Positions 35,817 to 43,795 of a stretch of 43,795 nucleotides of DNA are shown piece after piece (within the stretch, counting starts at the first letter, position 1; each line of letters begins with the position of its first letter). Location: positions 1-43,795 of the forward strand of contig CABYSM010000008.1 of NCBI GenBank assembly GCA_902521655.1, given 5' to 3'. A model generated the notes under the pieces. It searched no databases. It worked only from the letters and a program-made list of their open reading frames with translations, and was not told the DNA's origin. The stretch comes from an uncultured Pelagibacteraceae bacterium. GTDB taxonomy: Bacteria; Pseudomonadota; Alphaproteobacteria; Pelagibacterales; AG-422-B15. Both the position numbers and the translations under genes were made by a program.

Positions 35817-37419
35817 CTTGTTTATGATTTGCGTTATCAGTCAAATTTAAGATCTCTTTAATTTTTTTATCTAAATCTGAGAATTTGAGATCAAAATGTA
35901 GAATAAAATTATCTTCTGTATTTTTATAGTCAGATCTTAAGTGGCATCCTCTACTTTCTTTTCTCAAATACGCTCCAATAATGATAAATTTACTTACTAG
36001 TATCATATCATTTAGCTTAGCAGATAGCCCTTTCGACTCTCGTTCAATCTTAAGAATATCATGAAGCCCCCTTACAATTGAGCTATGGTTTCTTACAATA
36101 CCTATATTTCTCATCATAGAAGAACGAAGTTGCCAAATATATTTCTTCGCTCTAATTCTATTCTTAGTTTTTTCTTTATGCATTCTTATGAAGTCAGGAT
36201 TAATTTTATTTACCCTTTTAATTGGTATATTATTTATATTCTTTGCAACAATTCTTCCAAACACCATAGACTCAAGTAATGAATTAGAAGCTAAACGATT
36301 TGCACCATGTATTCCTGTTGCCGCAACTTCACCACAACACCAAAGCCCTTCTATTGAAGTTTTTCCTTCCAAGTCTGTTTTAACTCCTCCAATGTGATAG
36401 TGAGCGACTGGAAGTATTGGTAACAAATCTTTTTTTGGATTAAGGCCTGCTGCTTGACAGTACGATGCAACTTGAGGGTATTTTGTTTCAAATACACTGC
36501 TCACCTTGCGGCAATCAAGAAAGACAGAGTTGCCTTGCTCAATTTGTTTAAATAAATTTTGAGCAACTAGGTCTCTGGGTGCTAACTCATTTTCTGGATG
36601 AACCCCGAGCATAAACCTTTCTTCATTTTGGTTAACTAGATAAGCGCCGTCACCCCTAATGGCTTCAGTGGCAAGAGGAGTGGGGTCCAAACCAAAATCA
36701 AGTCCTGTTGGGTGGAATTGAATAAACTCCATATCTGTTAAAACTGCACCTGCTTGAGCAGCAAGGGCTATTCCCTCACCATAAGAGCTTCTCGGGTTAG
36801 TTGTATTTGCAAATATTCCTCCAAGACCCCCAGTTGCAAGTACAACATTTGAACATTCAATAATGACATGATTATCTGGAATATTATCTTGAGCCAATCT
36901 TCCAATAACTCCATGAATAGTGTTATTTTCTGACATAATGCTATCAATTGAGACGTTTTCTAAAACAGTAATATTGTTACTATCATGAACTTTTTCTATT
37001 AACCCTCTCATAATTTCAATGCCAGAACTATCGCCTTTTGACCTTACTATTCGGTTACTGCTATGTGCTGCTTCTAATCCTAAATCAAAAGAGCCATCAT
37101 CATTTTTATCAAAGTTCACACCAAAGCTCTCAAGATCATTAATAATATTTTTTGCCTCATTGACTACTTTGACAATGACATTCTCATCGGCAAGTCCTTT
37201 TGCAGTTGCTACTGTATCTTCAATATGACTTTTGACACTATCATTAATTCCAACCGCAGCAGCAATTCCACCTTGAGCCCACATACTTGAGGTATTCACT
37301 CCTAAAGTACTTTTAGTAATAATGCATACTTTTCGCGGTGCAAGGTTAAGCGCTGTGGTTAGTCCAGCCACACCACCTCCCACGATAACCACGTCTGGTC
37401 TATAGATAGAGTCAGTCAT
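35806..37419 (-). CDS. nadB: L-aspartate oxidase NadB
   Basis: 537-residue FAD enzyme oxidising L-aspartate to iminoaspartate. The FAD-binding VVIVGGGVAGLTTALNLA, the SSMWAQGGIAAAVG loop, FIQFHPTG, TEAIRGDGAYLVN and the catalytic stretch VAHYHIGGVKTD with WCCGEVAATGIHGANRLASNSLLE are all present. It lies two bases downstream of nadA and overlaps nadC. Unlike SdhA it has no flavin-linked context, and the operon settles the identity. Confidence 0.96.
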   Translation of the reverse strand: MTDSIYRPDVVIVGGGVAGLTTALNLAPRKVCIITKSTLGVNTSSMWAQGGIAAAVGINDSVKSHIEDTVATAKGLADENVIVKVVNEAKNIINDLESFGVNFDKNDDGSFDLGLEAAHSSNRIVRSKGDSSGIEIMRGLIEKVHDSNNITVLENVSIDSIMSENNTIHGVIGRLAQDNIPDNHVIIECSNVVLATGGLGGIFANTTNPRSSYGEGIALAAQAGAVLTDMEFIQFHPTGLDFGLDPTPLATEAIRGDGAYLVNQNEERFMLGVHPENELAPRDLVAQNLFKQIEQGNSVFLDCRKVSSVFETKYPQVASYCQAAGLNPKKDLLPILPVAHYHIGGVKTDLEGKTSIEGLWCCGEVAATGIHGANRLASNSLLESMVFGRIVAKNINNIPIKRVNKINPDFIRMHKEKTKNRIRAKKYIWQLRSSMMRNIGIVRNHSSIVRGLHDILKIERESKGLSAKLNDMILVSKFIIIGAYLRKESRGCHLRSDYKNTEDNFILHFDLKFSDLDKKIKEILNLTDNANHKQVVN

Positions 37420-37421
37420 AA

Positions 37422-38441
37422 TTAGCTTCTTCCAATTTCCAACATCCGATCAATTGATAACCTAGCTTGGTCAATAATATCTTTGTCGACTTCTATCTGA
37501 AATTGATTAAAACGAATTGCATCGTATATTTTTTTAAGAGAGATTCTTTTCATATGTGGACATAGATTACAAGGCCTTACAAATTCAACATCAGGATTTT
37601 CAATAGCTACATTGTCACTCATTGAACATTCAGTAACCATTATTACTTTTTGGGGCTGATTATCTTTTACATAATTACTCATACCAGCTGTTGATCCAGT
37701 AAAATCACTAACAGCTACGACTTCTGGAGAACACTCAGGATGGGCAAGTACAACAATGTCTTTATGTTGTTCTTTATAGGCTAATATTTCTTGAGCTGTA
37801 AACCTCTCATGTACTTCACATCGCCCTTTCCATGAAATAATTTTTACATTAGTCTGAGCAGCAACATTTTTTGCTAGAAACTCATCAGGTAAAAATATAA
37901 CACTATCTGTTCCAAGTGCTTCTACAACTTTTTTTGCGTTACCAGACGTACAACACACATCTGTTTCAGCTTTCACTTCTGCGGATGTATTGACATAAGT
38001 AACTACTGGAACACCAGGATATTTTTGTTTTAACAATTTTATATCATCAGCTGTAATAGAGTCAGCAAGTGAACATCCTGCTCTCATATCTGGTATTAAA
38101 ACATTTTTGTCAGGACTTAAAATTTTTGCAGTCTCAGCCATAAAATGAACACCACAAACAATTATTGTTTCAGCATTTGAATCTCTCGCTTCATAGGCAA
38201 GCTTTAGCGAGTCTCCAACAATATCGGAAACACAATGAAATATTTCAGGTGTTTGATAGTTGTGTGTAAGAATGGCGATGTTTTTCTCTTTTTTTAGTTT
38301 ATTAATCTCATGAATTAAGGGCGCGTGAAATGGCCATTCTACAGCGGGAATTACTTTTTCAACTCCTTTATAAAGTTCAGCTGTCGCATTTTGAACTTCA
38401 GGAGTAAAATTTGAGGGATATTTTAATTCTTCTCTTAACAT
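37422..38441 (-). CDS. nadA: Quinolinate synthase NadA
   Basis: 339-residue [4Fe-4S] enzyme that condenses iminoaspartate with dihydroxyacetone phosphate to quinolinate. The three cluster cysteines are likely Cys123 (AGCSLAD), Cys208 (GRCEVHERF) and one of Cys291/294 (RPCNLCPHM). [23 protein letters not shown] and [10 protein letters not shown] also match NadA. It is first in the minus-strand nadA-nadB-nadC-GNAT string; the 90-base gap upstream, shared with the divergent tRNA-Leu, must hold its promoter. Confidence 0.96.
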   Translation of the reverse strand: MLREELKYPSNFTPEVQNATAELYKGVEKVIPAVEWPFHAPLIHEINKLKKEKNIAILTHNYQTPEIFHCVSDIVGDSLKLAYEARDSNAETIIVCGVHFMAETAKILSPDKNVLIPDMRAGCSLADSITADDIKLLKQKYPGVPVVTYVNTSAEVKAETDVCCTSGNAKKVVEALGTDSVIFLPDEFLAKNVAAQTNVKIISWKGRCEVHERFTAQEILAYKEQHKDIVVLAHPECSPEVVAVSDFTGSTAGMSNYVKDNQPQKVIMVTECSMSDNVAIENPDVEFVRPCNLCPHMKRISLKKIYDAIRFNQFQIEVDKDIIDQARLSIDRMLEIGRS

Positions 38442-38509
38442 ATATTATTTTTAATATTATCTATTATTACAATTATAATTAAATGTATATATTTCAACAA
38501 TACAACTTA

Positions 38510-38526
38510 TCCCTATAAAATAGGGA
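38510..38526 (+). promoter_or_regulatory. Palindrome over the likely -10 box of tRNA-Leu
   Basis: A perfect 7-base inverted repeat with a three-base centre (TCCCTAT, AAA, ATAGGGA) contains TATAAA at 38514-38519, a plausible -10 hexamer for the tRNA-Leu gene starting at 38532; a weak -35 (TTTCAA) would be at 38492-38497. The symmetry could mark a regulator site in the nadA/tRNA divergent region or be chance. Confidence 0.35.
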
Positions 38527-38531
38527 AATAT

Positions 38532-38617
38532 GCCGTCGTGCTGGAATTGGTAGACAGGCTGGTTTGAGGGATCAGTGAACATAGTTCGTGAGAGTTCGAG
38601 TCTCTCCGACGGCACCA
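38532..38617 (+). tRNA. tRNA-Leu(GAG)
   Basis: 86-base class II tRNA with a long variable arm (around GTGAACATAGTTCGT) and encoded CCA. The acceptor stem GCCGTCG pairs perfectly with CGACGGC. The anticodon stem CTGGT/ATCAG has one G-U pair and the loop TTGAGGG gives anticodon GAG, which reads CTC and CTT. The T loop is TTCGAGT. Confidence 0.95.
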
Positions 38618-38648
38618 AGTAAATATATGATATAAATAAACCCTAATT

Positions 38649-39536
38649 ATGAATATTTTATTTATAGGACCCACACGGATTGGAGATACCATTTTAGCAT
38701 CATCAATTATAAATTTTTTAATTGATCATAATAACCAATCTAAATTTACTATTGTCACCAGTCCATTCGCTAGGGATCTTTATAAAAAAATGCCCAATCT
38801 TGAAAAAATCATTGTAATAAACAAAAAAAAATATGGCTTGCATTGGTTAAATGTTTGGAGGTCATGTATTACTAAAAAATGGGATCTGGTTGTTGATTTG
38901 AGATCATCTATTACAGCATATTTATTATTCGCAAAGTCTCGTAAAATTTTTAAGGGAAATGACAAATCTCACAAAATTATTCAATTTAAAAAATTTCTTG
39001 ATACATCAAAAAAAATATCACCATATATTTGGCATGATTTAGTCGATGAGTCAGAAAGTGAAAACAAAATTAAAACTGGTGGTCCTTTTATAGCGGTTTC
39101 ACCTTACTCTAATTGGAGGCAAAAAGACTGGGCTATTGAAAAATATTTCGAATTATTTAAAAACGAGTTTTTCAAAGACTATACAATAATATTCACGGGG
39201 ATATCAAAAGATATTCCAAATAAAGAAAAGTTTTTTAAAATGATCGATGACTCATCACTCAATATAATTAATTTATTTGACTGGGGAAACTTACGTCATA
39301 TGGTACCTATTTTTAACAAATGCAATTTTTTTATTGGAAGCGACAGTGGACTTATGCATCTTGCTGCATCAACAAGGTGTAAAACATTTGCCCTTTTTGG
39401 ACCAACTAATGAAATTGTTTATGGTCCCTGGGGAGATCACAAAATTATAAAATCAATGGACTATCCAGGAATTGATGATCCTCTTAATTTATCTGTTGAA
39501 AAAGTACTAAATGCAATTAAAACAGAGATGGAATGA
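38649..39536 (+). CDS. Glycosyltransferase family 9 protein (ADP-heptose:LPS heptosyltransferase-like)
   Basis: 295-residue GT-B fold enzyme of family 9. FIGPTRIGDTILASSIINFL at the N-terminus corresponds to the heptosyltransferase start, WDLVVDLRSS is the conserved Asp strand, and the donor-binding domain shows VSPYSNWRQKDWAIEKY and FIGSDSGLMHLAASTRCKTFALFGPTN. Family members add heptose or related sugars to the LPS core; the exact sugar and acceptor are unknown. It is preceded by tRNA-Leu and overlaps the dihydroorotase start by four bases (ATGA). It is shorter than E. coli WaaC/WaaF (~320-350). Confidence 0.88.
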   Translation: MNILFIGPTRIGDTILASSIINFLIDHNNQSKFTIVTSPFARDLYKKMPNLEKIIVINKKKYGLHWLNVWRSCITKKWDLVVDLRSSITAYLLFAKSRKIFKGNDKSHKIIQFKKFLDTSKKISPYIWHDLVDESESENKIKTGGPFIAVSPYSNWRQKDWAIEKYFELFKNEFFKDYTIIFTGISKDIPNKEKFFKMIDDSSLNIINLFDWGNLRHMVPIFNKCNFFIGSDSGLMHLAASTRCKTFALFGPTNEIVYGPWGDHKIIKSMDYPGIDDPLNLSVEKVLNAIKTEME

Positions 39537-40843
39537 TTGATCTTATACTTGAAAATGGAACAGTAGTATCGCACGATAAAGTTAGCAATGCAGACATAGC
39601 AATTAAAAATGGAAAAATATTCAAGATCGGAAACTTAAGTAAAGAAAAATCAAAAGAAAGATTTAACGCCTCAGGACTCCATATTCTTCCAGGTGTTTTT
39701 GACACTCAAGTACATTTTAGAGAGCCAGGAAATACTAAAAAAGAGGACTTAAAATCAGGTAGCTACGCAGCTGTTGCTGGAGGTGTTACGTCTGTATTTG
39801 ATATGCCTAATAATAAACCGAGCATTACAACAAAGTCATTATTTACGAAAAAATTAGGAATGGCAAAAAATAGAATGGTTTGCAATTACGCTTTTTATTT
39901 TGGTGCAGAAAAAGACAATATTTCTGAAATTAAAAAAGTTGAGAAGCTCAGAGGATGCTGTGGTGTAAAAGTATTTGTAGGATCTTCTACAGGAACATTA
40001 TTAGTATCTAACCATAAAGACATTCAAAATATAATGAAAAATACAAAAAAAATGATTTCATTCCATTCAGAAGATGAAGATTTATTAAATATAAGAAAGA
40101 AATATATTAAAAACAGTCAACCTAGGTCACATGAAGTATGGAGAAATGTTGAAACAGCAATTAGATCGACAAAAAATCTAATTAAATCTGCAAATATAAC
40201 AAAAAAGAAAATTCATATTTTACATATCACAACTGCTGATGAAGTAAAATTACTTCTAAGAAACAGAAAATATGTAACGTTTGAGGTGACTCCCCAACAC
40301 TTAGTTTTGTCATCACCTGATTGTTATAAAAAAATAGGCACGTATGCTCAAATGAATCCGCCAATAAGAGGAAATAAGCATAGGGCATATCTTAGAAAAA
40401 CTCTTAAAGAGGGTAAAATTGATGTTATTGGATCTGATCATGCTCCTCATTTAAAATCTGAAAAAAATAAATCTTATCCAAATAGTCCCTCAGGCATGCC
40501 AGGCGTACAAACATTATTACCTATTTTATTAAATGAAGTTTCAAAAAAAATAATTTCCATTATGGATGTTGTAAAATTGACCAGTTTCAATCCAAGAAGA
40601 ATTTTCAAAATTAAGAATAAAGGTTTAATTAAGGTAGGTTTCGATGCAGATATTACCATTGTTGATTTAAATAAAGAAAAGAAAGTACTTAATAAAGATA
40701 TGAAAAGTAAATGTGGATGGTCACCTTTTCATGGAGAAAAATTAACCGGTTGGCCTGTTGGTACGATTGTTAATGGAAGAAAAGTTTTTTGGAATAATAA
40801 AATTGTAAAAAATGTTTATGGAAAGCCAATAGATTTTAATTAA
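39533..40843 (+). CDS. pyrC: Dihydroorotase (class I, PyrC family)
   Basis: 436-residue amidohydrolase that closes carbamoyl-aspartate to dihydroorotate in pyrimidine synthesis. GVFDTQVHFREPG holds the first metal site, but the usual HxH reads Gln59-Val-His61. The bridging lysine is probably Lys146 (GVKVFVGSSTG), then His178 (FHSEDEDLL), the HILHITT His and the catalytic Asp in GSDHAPH. SGMPGVQTLLPILLNEV is the late signature. Length fits class I. I recall Gln at this place in other alphaproteobacterial homologues, so it may still be active. It ends on the convergent cysQ, sharing TTAA. Confidence 0.88.
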   Translation: MIDLILENGTVVSHDKVSNADIAIKNGKIFKIGNLSKEKSKERFNASGLHILPGVFDTQVHFREPGNTKKEDLKSGSYAAVAGGVTSVFDMPNNKPSITTKSLFTKKLGMAKNRMVCNYAFYFGAEKDNISEIKKVEKLRGCCGVKVFVGSSTGTLLVSNHKDIQNIMKNTKKMISFHSEDEDLLNIRKKYIKNSQPRSHEVWRNVETAIRSTKNLIKSANITKKKIHILHITTADEVKLLLRNRKYVTFEVTPQHLVLSSPDCYKKIGTYAQMNPPIRGNKHRAYLRKTLKEGKIDVIGSDHAPHLKSEKNKSYPNSPSGMPGVQTLLPILLNEVSKKIISIMDVVKLTSFNPRRIFKIKNKGLIKVGFDADITIVDLNKEKKVLNKDMKSKCGWSPFHGEKLTGWPVGTIVNGRKVFWNNKIVKNVYGKPIDFN

Positions 40844-41616
40844 CTTTTGGCTATAAACGAAGTATTTTTAAATCCAGGTTTACCATACTTCATGATTTTT
40901 CTATCCAATGTTTTTATGCTACCTCCAGCATATCTTAAGATCGCATCACCAGCAGCAATATCCCATTCCATAGTCCTGCCATGTCTAGGGTAAATATTTG
41001 CAGTACCATCAGCGATATAGCATAATTTTATTGAACTTCCTGATCTGATGATCTTATTAGCATTAAATTTCTTAAATACTGTTTTCCTAGCTTCTAACAT
41101 CTTTTCTTTAGATAAGCCATGCGAGCGACTAAATACCAAAATATTTTTCATTCTTTTTTTAACCTTAATAACTTTTATATTTCTTAGTTTTCCTTTTTGA
41201 TCAAATTTAGCAAAATACGATTTTTTATTCTTTGTATAATAAAATTTATTCTTAGCTGGCATGTAAATTAACCCATATATAGGCTTTTTATTGATAATCA
41301 GAGCAATGTTAACTGTAAATTCGCCATTGCCCTTAAGAAATTCTTTGGTTCCATCTAGTGGGTCAACAAGCCAAAATATTTTTTTGTTTTTAATGTGACT
41401 ATTATCCAATTCTTCTGAAACGATAGGTATTTTTGGGAAATATTTTTTTAATCCTGCACATATTATGCTGTTTGCTTTTAAATCAGCGTTAGTCACAGGG
41501 CTATTATCTGATTTAAGTCTTTTAGTAACTTTTTTATTGTAAATGCTTACAATTTCTTGTCCTGCATTAAATGCTAAAGTAGTTAATTTTTGAGATTTAT
41601 CCTCGTCTATAATCAT
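40840..41616 (-). CDS. cysQ: 3'(2'),5'-bisphosphate nucleotidase CysQ (inositol monophosphatase superfamily)
   Basis: 258-residue Mg-dependent phosphatase that removes the 3'-phosphate from PAP, a by-product of sulfate assimilation and phosphopantetheinyl transfer. VSEELDN holds the first metal glutamates, WLVDPLDGTKEFLKGNGEFTVNIALI is the central motif in its CysQ form (GTKEF), and EWDIAAGDAILRYAGG is the C-terminal metal site. Length is typical. It is divergent from mnmA across 73 bases and convergent with pyrC. Confidence 0.92.
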   Translation of the reverse strand: MIIDEDKSQKLTTLAFNAGQEIVSIYNKKVTKRLKSDNSPVTNADLKANSIICAGLKKYFPKIPIVSEELDNSHIKNKKIFWLVDPLDGTKEFLKGNGEFTVNIALIINKKPIYGLIYMPAKNKFYYTKNKKSYFAKFDQKGKLRNIKVIKVKKRMKNILVFSRSHGLSKEKMLEARKTVFKKFNANKIIRSGSSIKLCYIADGTANIYPRHGRTMEWDIAAGDAILRYAGGSIKTLDRKIMKYGKPGFKNTSFIAKS

Positions 41617-41689
41617 TTTTAATTTGTTTTTGCTAGATTAGACAATATGACAAATATATTATACATACCAATTGAATTTAATAACTATT

Positions 41690-42784
41690 ATGCAAAGTAC
41701 AACACTTCAAATAAAAAATAAAAAGCCGACGGTTGTAGCCATGTCGGGAGGAGTTGACTCTTCCGTTGCAGCGGCGCTAATGAAGAGAGAAAATGATAAT
41801 GTCATTGGCGTTACATTAAGATTATATGACGAAAAGAAAATTTCAAAATCAAAATCCTGTTGTTCTGGCGTAGATATAATAGATGCTAAGAAGATCGCAA
41901 ATGATATAACAATTCCACATTACGTCTTAGATTATGAAGAAATATTTAGAAAAAATGTTATAGAGCCTTTCATCAACGAATATGAAAAAGGCCGTACCCC
42001 AATTCCGTGTATTAGTTGCAATGAAAAAGTTAAATTTTTAGACCTTATCGAATTCGCAAAGAGTTTAAATGCAAAAAGCCTAGTAACTGGTCACTATATA
42101 AAAAAAATTAAAGTCAATAATGAGTGGAGATTGTATATTCCAGAGGATACTGATCGTGATCAATCTTATTTTTTATTTACTACAAAAAAAAAGGATCTTG
42201 ATTTTTTAGATTTTCCTCTTGGTTACCACAAGAAAGATGAAATAAGAAATATAGCAAAGAATTTAGAATTTCATTTACATGATAAAAAAGATAGCCAGGA
42301 TATTTGTTTTGTTCCAGATGGCAATTATAAAGATTTTATTAAAGACAGTGTTAAGAATTCAAAAGGAGATATTGTTGATACTGAGGGCAGAGTACTCAAT
42401 TCACATGAAGGTATTCACAATTTTACAGTTGGGCAAAGAAGAGGATTGGGAGTTTCAAAGAAAAATCCTTTATATGTTAAAGAAATAAATTCAGAAAAAA
42501 ATCGGGTTATAGTTGCTGAAAAAGAGGAAGTAAAATCTTCAACTATTACAGTTAATAAATTAAATCTTCTCACGGACATATCTGATCTCAATATATTAGT
42601 AAGAGTGAGGTCTAGTGGAAGCTTATTAAAATCAGTAATAGAAATTCAATCAGATAAAAGAGCTATAGTTAACTTGTCAAAACCAGAAAGTAGTGTTTCA
42701 CCTGGTCAAGCATGTGTCTTTTATTCTAAAGATGAATACGGAACACGTCTCTTAGGTGGCGGATGGATCCAGTCGACAAACTAA
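41690..42784 (+). CDS. mnmA: tRNA-specific 2-thiouridylase MnmA
   Basis: 364-residue enzyme that thiolates U34 in tRNAs for Lys, Glu and Gln. The PP-loop SGGVDSS is at residues ~19-25, the catalytic Cys107 in PCISCN, and the persulfide-bearing Cys206 in QDICFVPDG. FTVGQRRGLGV and a C-terminal beta-barrel (SPGQACVFYS) complete the family pattern. I chose ATG 41690; the frame reaches a TTG at 41672. It is followed 26 bases later by tRNA-Met. Confidence 0.96.
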   Translation: MQSTTLQIKNKKPTVVAMSGGVDSSVAAALMKRENDNVIGVTLRLYDEKKISKSKSCCSGVDIIDAKKIANDITIPHYVLDYEEIFRKNVIEPFINEYEKGRTPIPCISCNEKVKFLDLIEFAKSLNAKSLVTGHYIKKIKVNNEWRLYIPEDTDRDQSYFLFTTKKKDLDFLDFPLGYHKKDEIRNIAKNLEFHLHDKKDSQDICFVPDGNYKDFIKDSVKNSKGDIVDTEGRVLNSHEGIHNFTVGQRRGLGVSKKNPLYVKEINSEKNRVIVAEKEEVKSSTITVNKLNLLTDISDLNILVRVRSSGSLLKSVIEIQSDKRAIVNLSKPESSVSPGQACVFYSKDEYGTRLLGGGWIQSTN

Positions 42785-42810
42785 TTAATTTGTATATTAT
42801 GGCATTCTTT

Positions 42811-42887
42811 GGCGGGGTAGCTCAGTTGGTTAGAGCGGAGGAATCATAATCCTTAGGTCGGGGGTTCAAATCCCTCTCCCGCTACCA
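42811..42887 (+). tRNA. tRNA-Met(CAT), elongator type
   Basis: 77-base cloverleaf with encoded CCA. The acceptor stem GGCGGGG pairs with TCCCGCT using G-U at both ends, the D arm is GCTCAGTTGGTTAGAGC, and the anticodon loop ATCATAA gives CAT. The T loop is TTCAAAT. The stem and D-arm sequence match elongator tRNA-Met; it lacks the mismatch and GGG/CCC anticodon stem of the initiator. A lysidine-modified tRNA-Ile2 has the same anticodon but a different usual acceptor stem. Confidence 0.92.
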
Positions 42888-42909
42888 ATGCAATTATTTA
42901 AAGAGTCTA

Positions 42910-43795
42910 TTATATATTAAGGTATTCAGTGACTTTTGCATTCCAAGAGTATTCATTTCTTGCTCTTTCTCTGCCATTTTTTCCCAATTTAACTCTCAAT
43001 TCTTTATTACTAAGTAATTTATCAATATTTTTCGTAATGCTGACTTGATTGCCCTCTTCACATAATAATCCCGTTTTGTTATCAAGCACTGCGTCTGATA
43101 TTCCTCCACTAAGAGTTCCAATGCTAGCAATTCCATGAAAGGCAGCATCAATAAATACCATACCAAATCCTTCAATAGACTCCCCAACCTGACTTGGAGT
43201 CATTATAAATATATCAGAGCTTTGTAAAACTAATGACTTTTCTGGTTCAGTAATCCAACCAAGAAACATAACATTCTTTTCAAGTTTCAACGTTCTTACA
43301 TATTTTTTAATTTCATCTAAGTATGGCCCTTTACCCGCGACCAGATAAAGCATATTAGGAAATTTTGATTTTAATTCTGATATTGCGTTTATTACAAATT
43401 TATGGCCCTTTCTTTTTTCAACTCTAGCAAGAGTTGTAATAATAGGAGATGCATCTTTAATAATTTTTTTAACATTCTCTCTATCTTCATTACTTATAAA
43501 ATCCTCATAGACATCAATTCCTGGGTGAATAATTTTTACTTTATCAGAGCTTATTTTTAATGATGCTATCATAAGATCTCTAGTATAGGCAGAATTAGCA
43601 GCAATTATTTGACAATTTTCATAAGATTTAATTATCCGTCTTTTTTTAATATTTAAATATGCGTAAAATTTATCAAAATATTTTTTTGGTATTTCAGTGC
43701 CATGAGCTAGTACAACTATTTTTACATTTACTTGTTTTAAATATTCAACACTTTTCCATGAATCAGCATAAATAGCTTCGATATTGTTATTTGCT
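42910..43795 (-). CDS. Glycosyltransferase family 4 protein (partial, 5' end beyond window)
   Basis: GT-B glycosyltransferase whose minus-strand frame stays open to the right edge, so the start lies outside; ~294 residues are visible. The Met at 43572 is internal. Upstream of it the frame continues with AHGTEIPK and ANSAYTRDL, then the donor domain shows KIIHPGIDVYED, TLARVEKRKGHKFVI, YLVAGKGPYLDEIKKY, NVMFLGWI and the acidic pair region ESIEGFGMVFIDAAFHGIASIGT, the family 4 EX7E-type site (EGFGMVFIDA). It probably builds surface polysaccharide; substrate unknown. It lies on the opposite strand to tRNA-Met with a 22-base gap. Confidence 0.9.
   Translation of the reverse strand, partial: ANNNIEAIYADSWKSVEYLKQVNVKIVVLAHGTEIPKKYFDKFYAYLNIKKRRIIKSYENCQIIAANSAYTRDLMIASLKISSDKVKIIHPGIDVYEDFISNEDRENVKKIIKDASPIITTLARVEKRKGHKFVINAISELKSKFPNMLYLVAGKGPYLDEIKKYVRTLKLEKNVMFLGWITEPEKSLVLQSSDIFIMTPSQVGESIEGFGMVFIDAAFHGIASIGTLSGGISDAVLDNKTGLLCEEGNQVSITKNIDKLLSNKELRVKLGKNGRERARNEYSWNAKVTEYLNI

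Overview
The window is a gene-dense, AT-rich (roughly one-third G+C by eye) stretch of a marine-type alphaproteobacterial chromosome. The order tolB-pal-cpoB-tilS-ftsH, the rluD-rpoH pair and the deacetylase-xseB-ispA string are arrangements I know from Alphaproteobacteria. Very short gaps, start/stop overlaps and convergent genes that share stop-codon bases point to a streamlined genome of the SAR11 or AEGEAN-169/HIMB59 kind. The sequence alone does not let me choose between these. I see no insertion sequence, prophage, CRISPR array or rRNA gene. No gene-free stretch exceeds 300 bases.

Layout. 1-8904 (+): the end of tolB, then pal, cpoB, tilS, ftsH, folP, glmM and purA, covering envelope integrity, tRNA-Ile modification, membrane proteolysis, folate, amino-sugar and purine synthesis. 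8901-10797 (-): rluD-rpoH. 10812-13615: a small membrane protein, a BetA-like GMC oxidoreductase and an EamA permease. 13718-25929: a quaternary-amine region described below, ended by a KAS III-like synthase. 26031-29394: a tiny lipoprotein, GIY-YIG protein, cupin, tRNA-Arg, 2OG oxygenase, tsaC, deacetylase-family gene and xseB. 29395-34526: ispA, aroC, ispB, an S49 peptidase and a single-chain glycyl-tRNA synthetase. 34527-38441 (-): nadA-nadB-nadC plus a GNAT gene. 38532-43795: tRNA-Leu, a GT9 glycosyltransferase, dihydroorotase, cysQ, mnmA, tRNA-Met and a GT4 glycosyltransferase that runs off the end.

The most interesting part is 11-25 kb. A glycine betaine-type ABC transporter (proX-proW-proV) is followed by genes fitting gamma-butyrobetaine to carnitine (2OG dioxygenase), carnitine to 3-dehydrocarnitine (carnitine dehydrogenase) and cleavage of dehydrocarnitine by a BKACE (DUF849) enzyme to betainyl-CoA and acetoacetate. 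An acetoacetyl-CoA synthetase can recover the acetoacetate. Directly behind it are a second gamma-butyrobetaine-hydroxylase-like oxygenase and an HD-domain protein with no gap between them. This pair matches TmpA/TmpB, which oxidise 2-trimethylaminoethylphosphonate (choline phosphonate) to glycine betaine and phosphate. With a BetA-like dehydrogenase and an aldehyde dehydrogenase nearby, three routes could converge on glycine betaine. The family assignments rest on motifs and gene context read by eye; exact substrates are inference.
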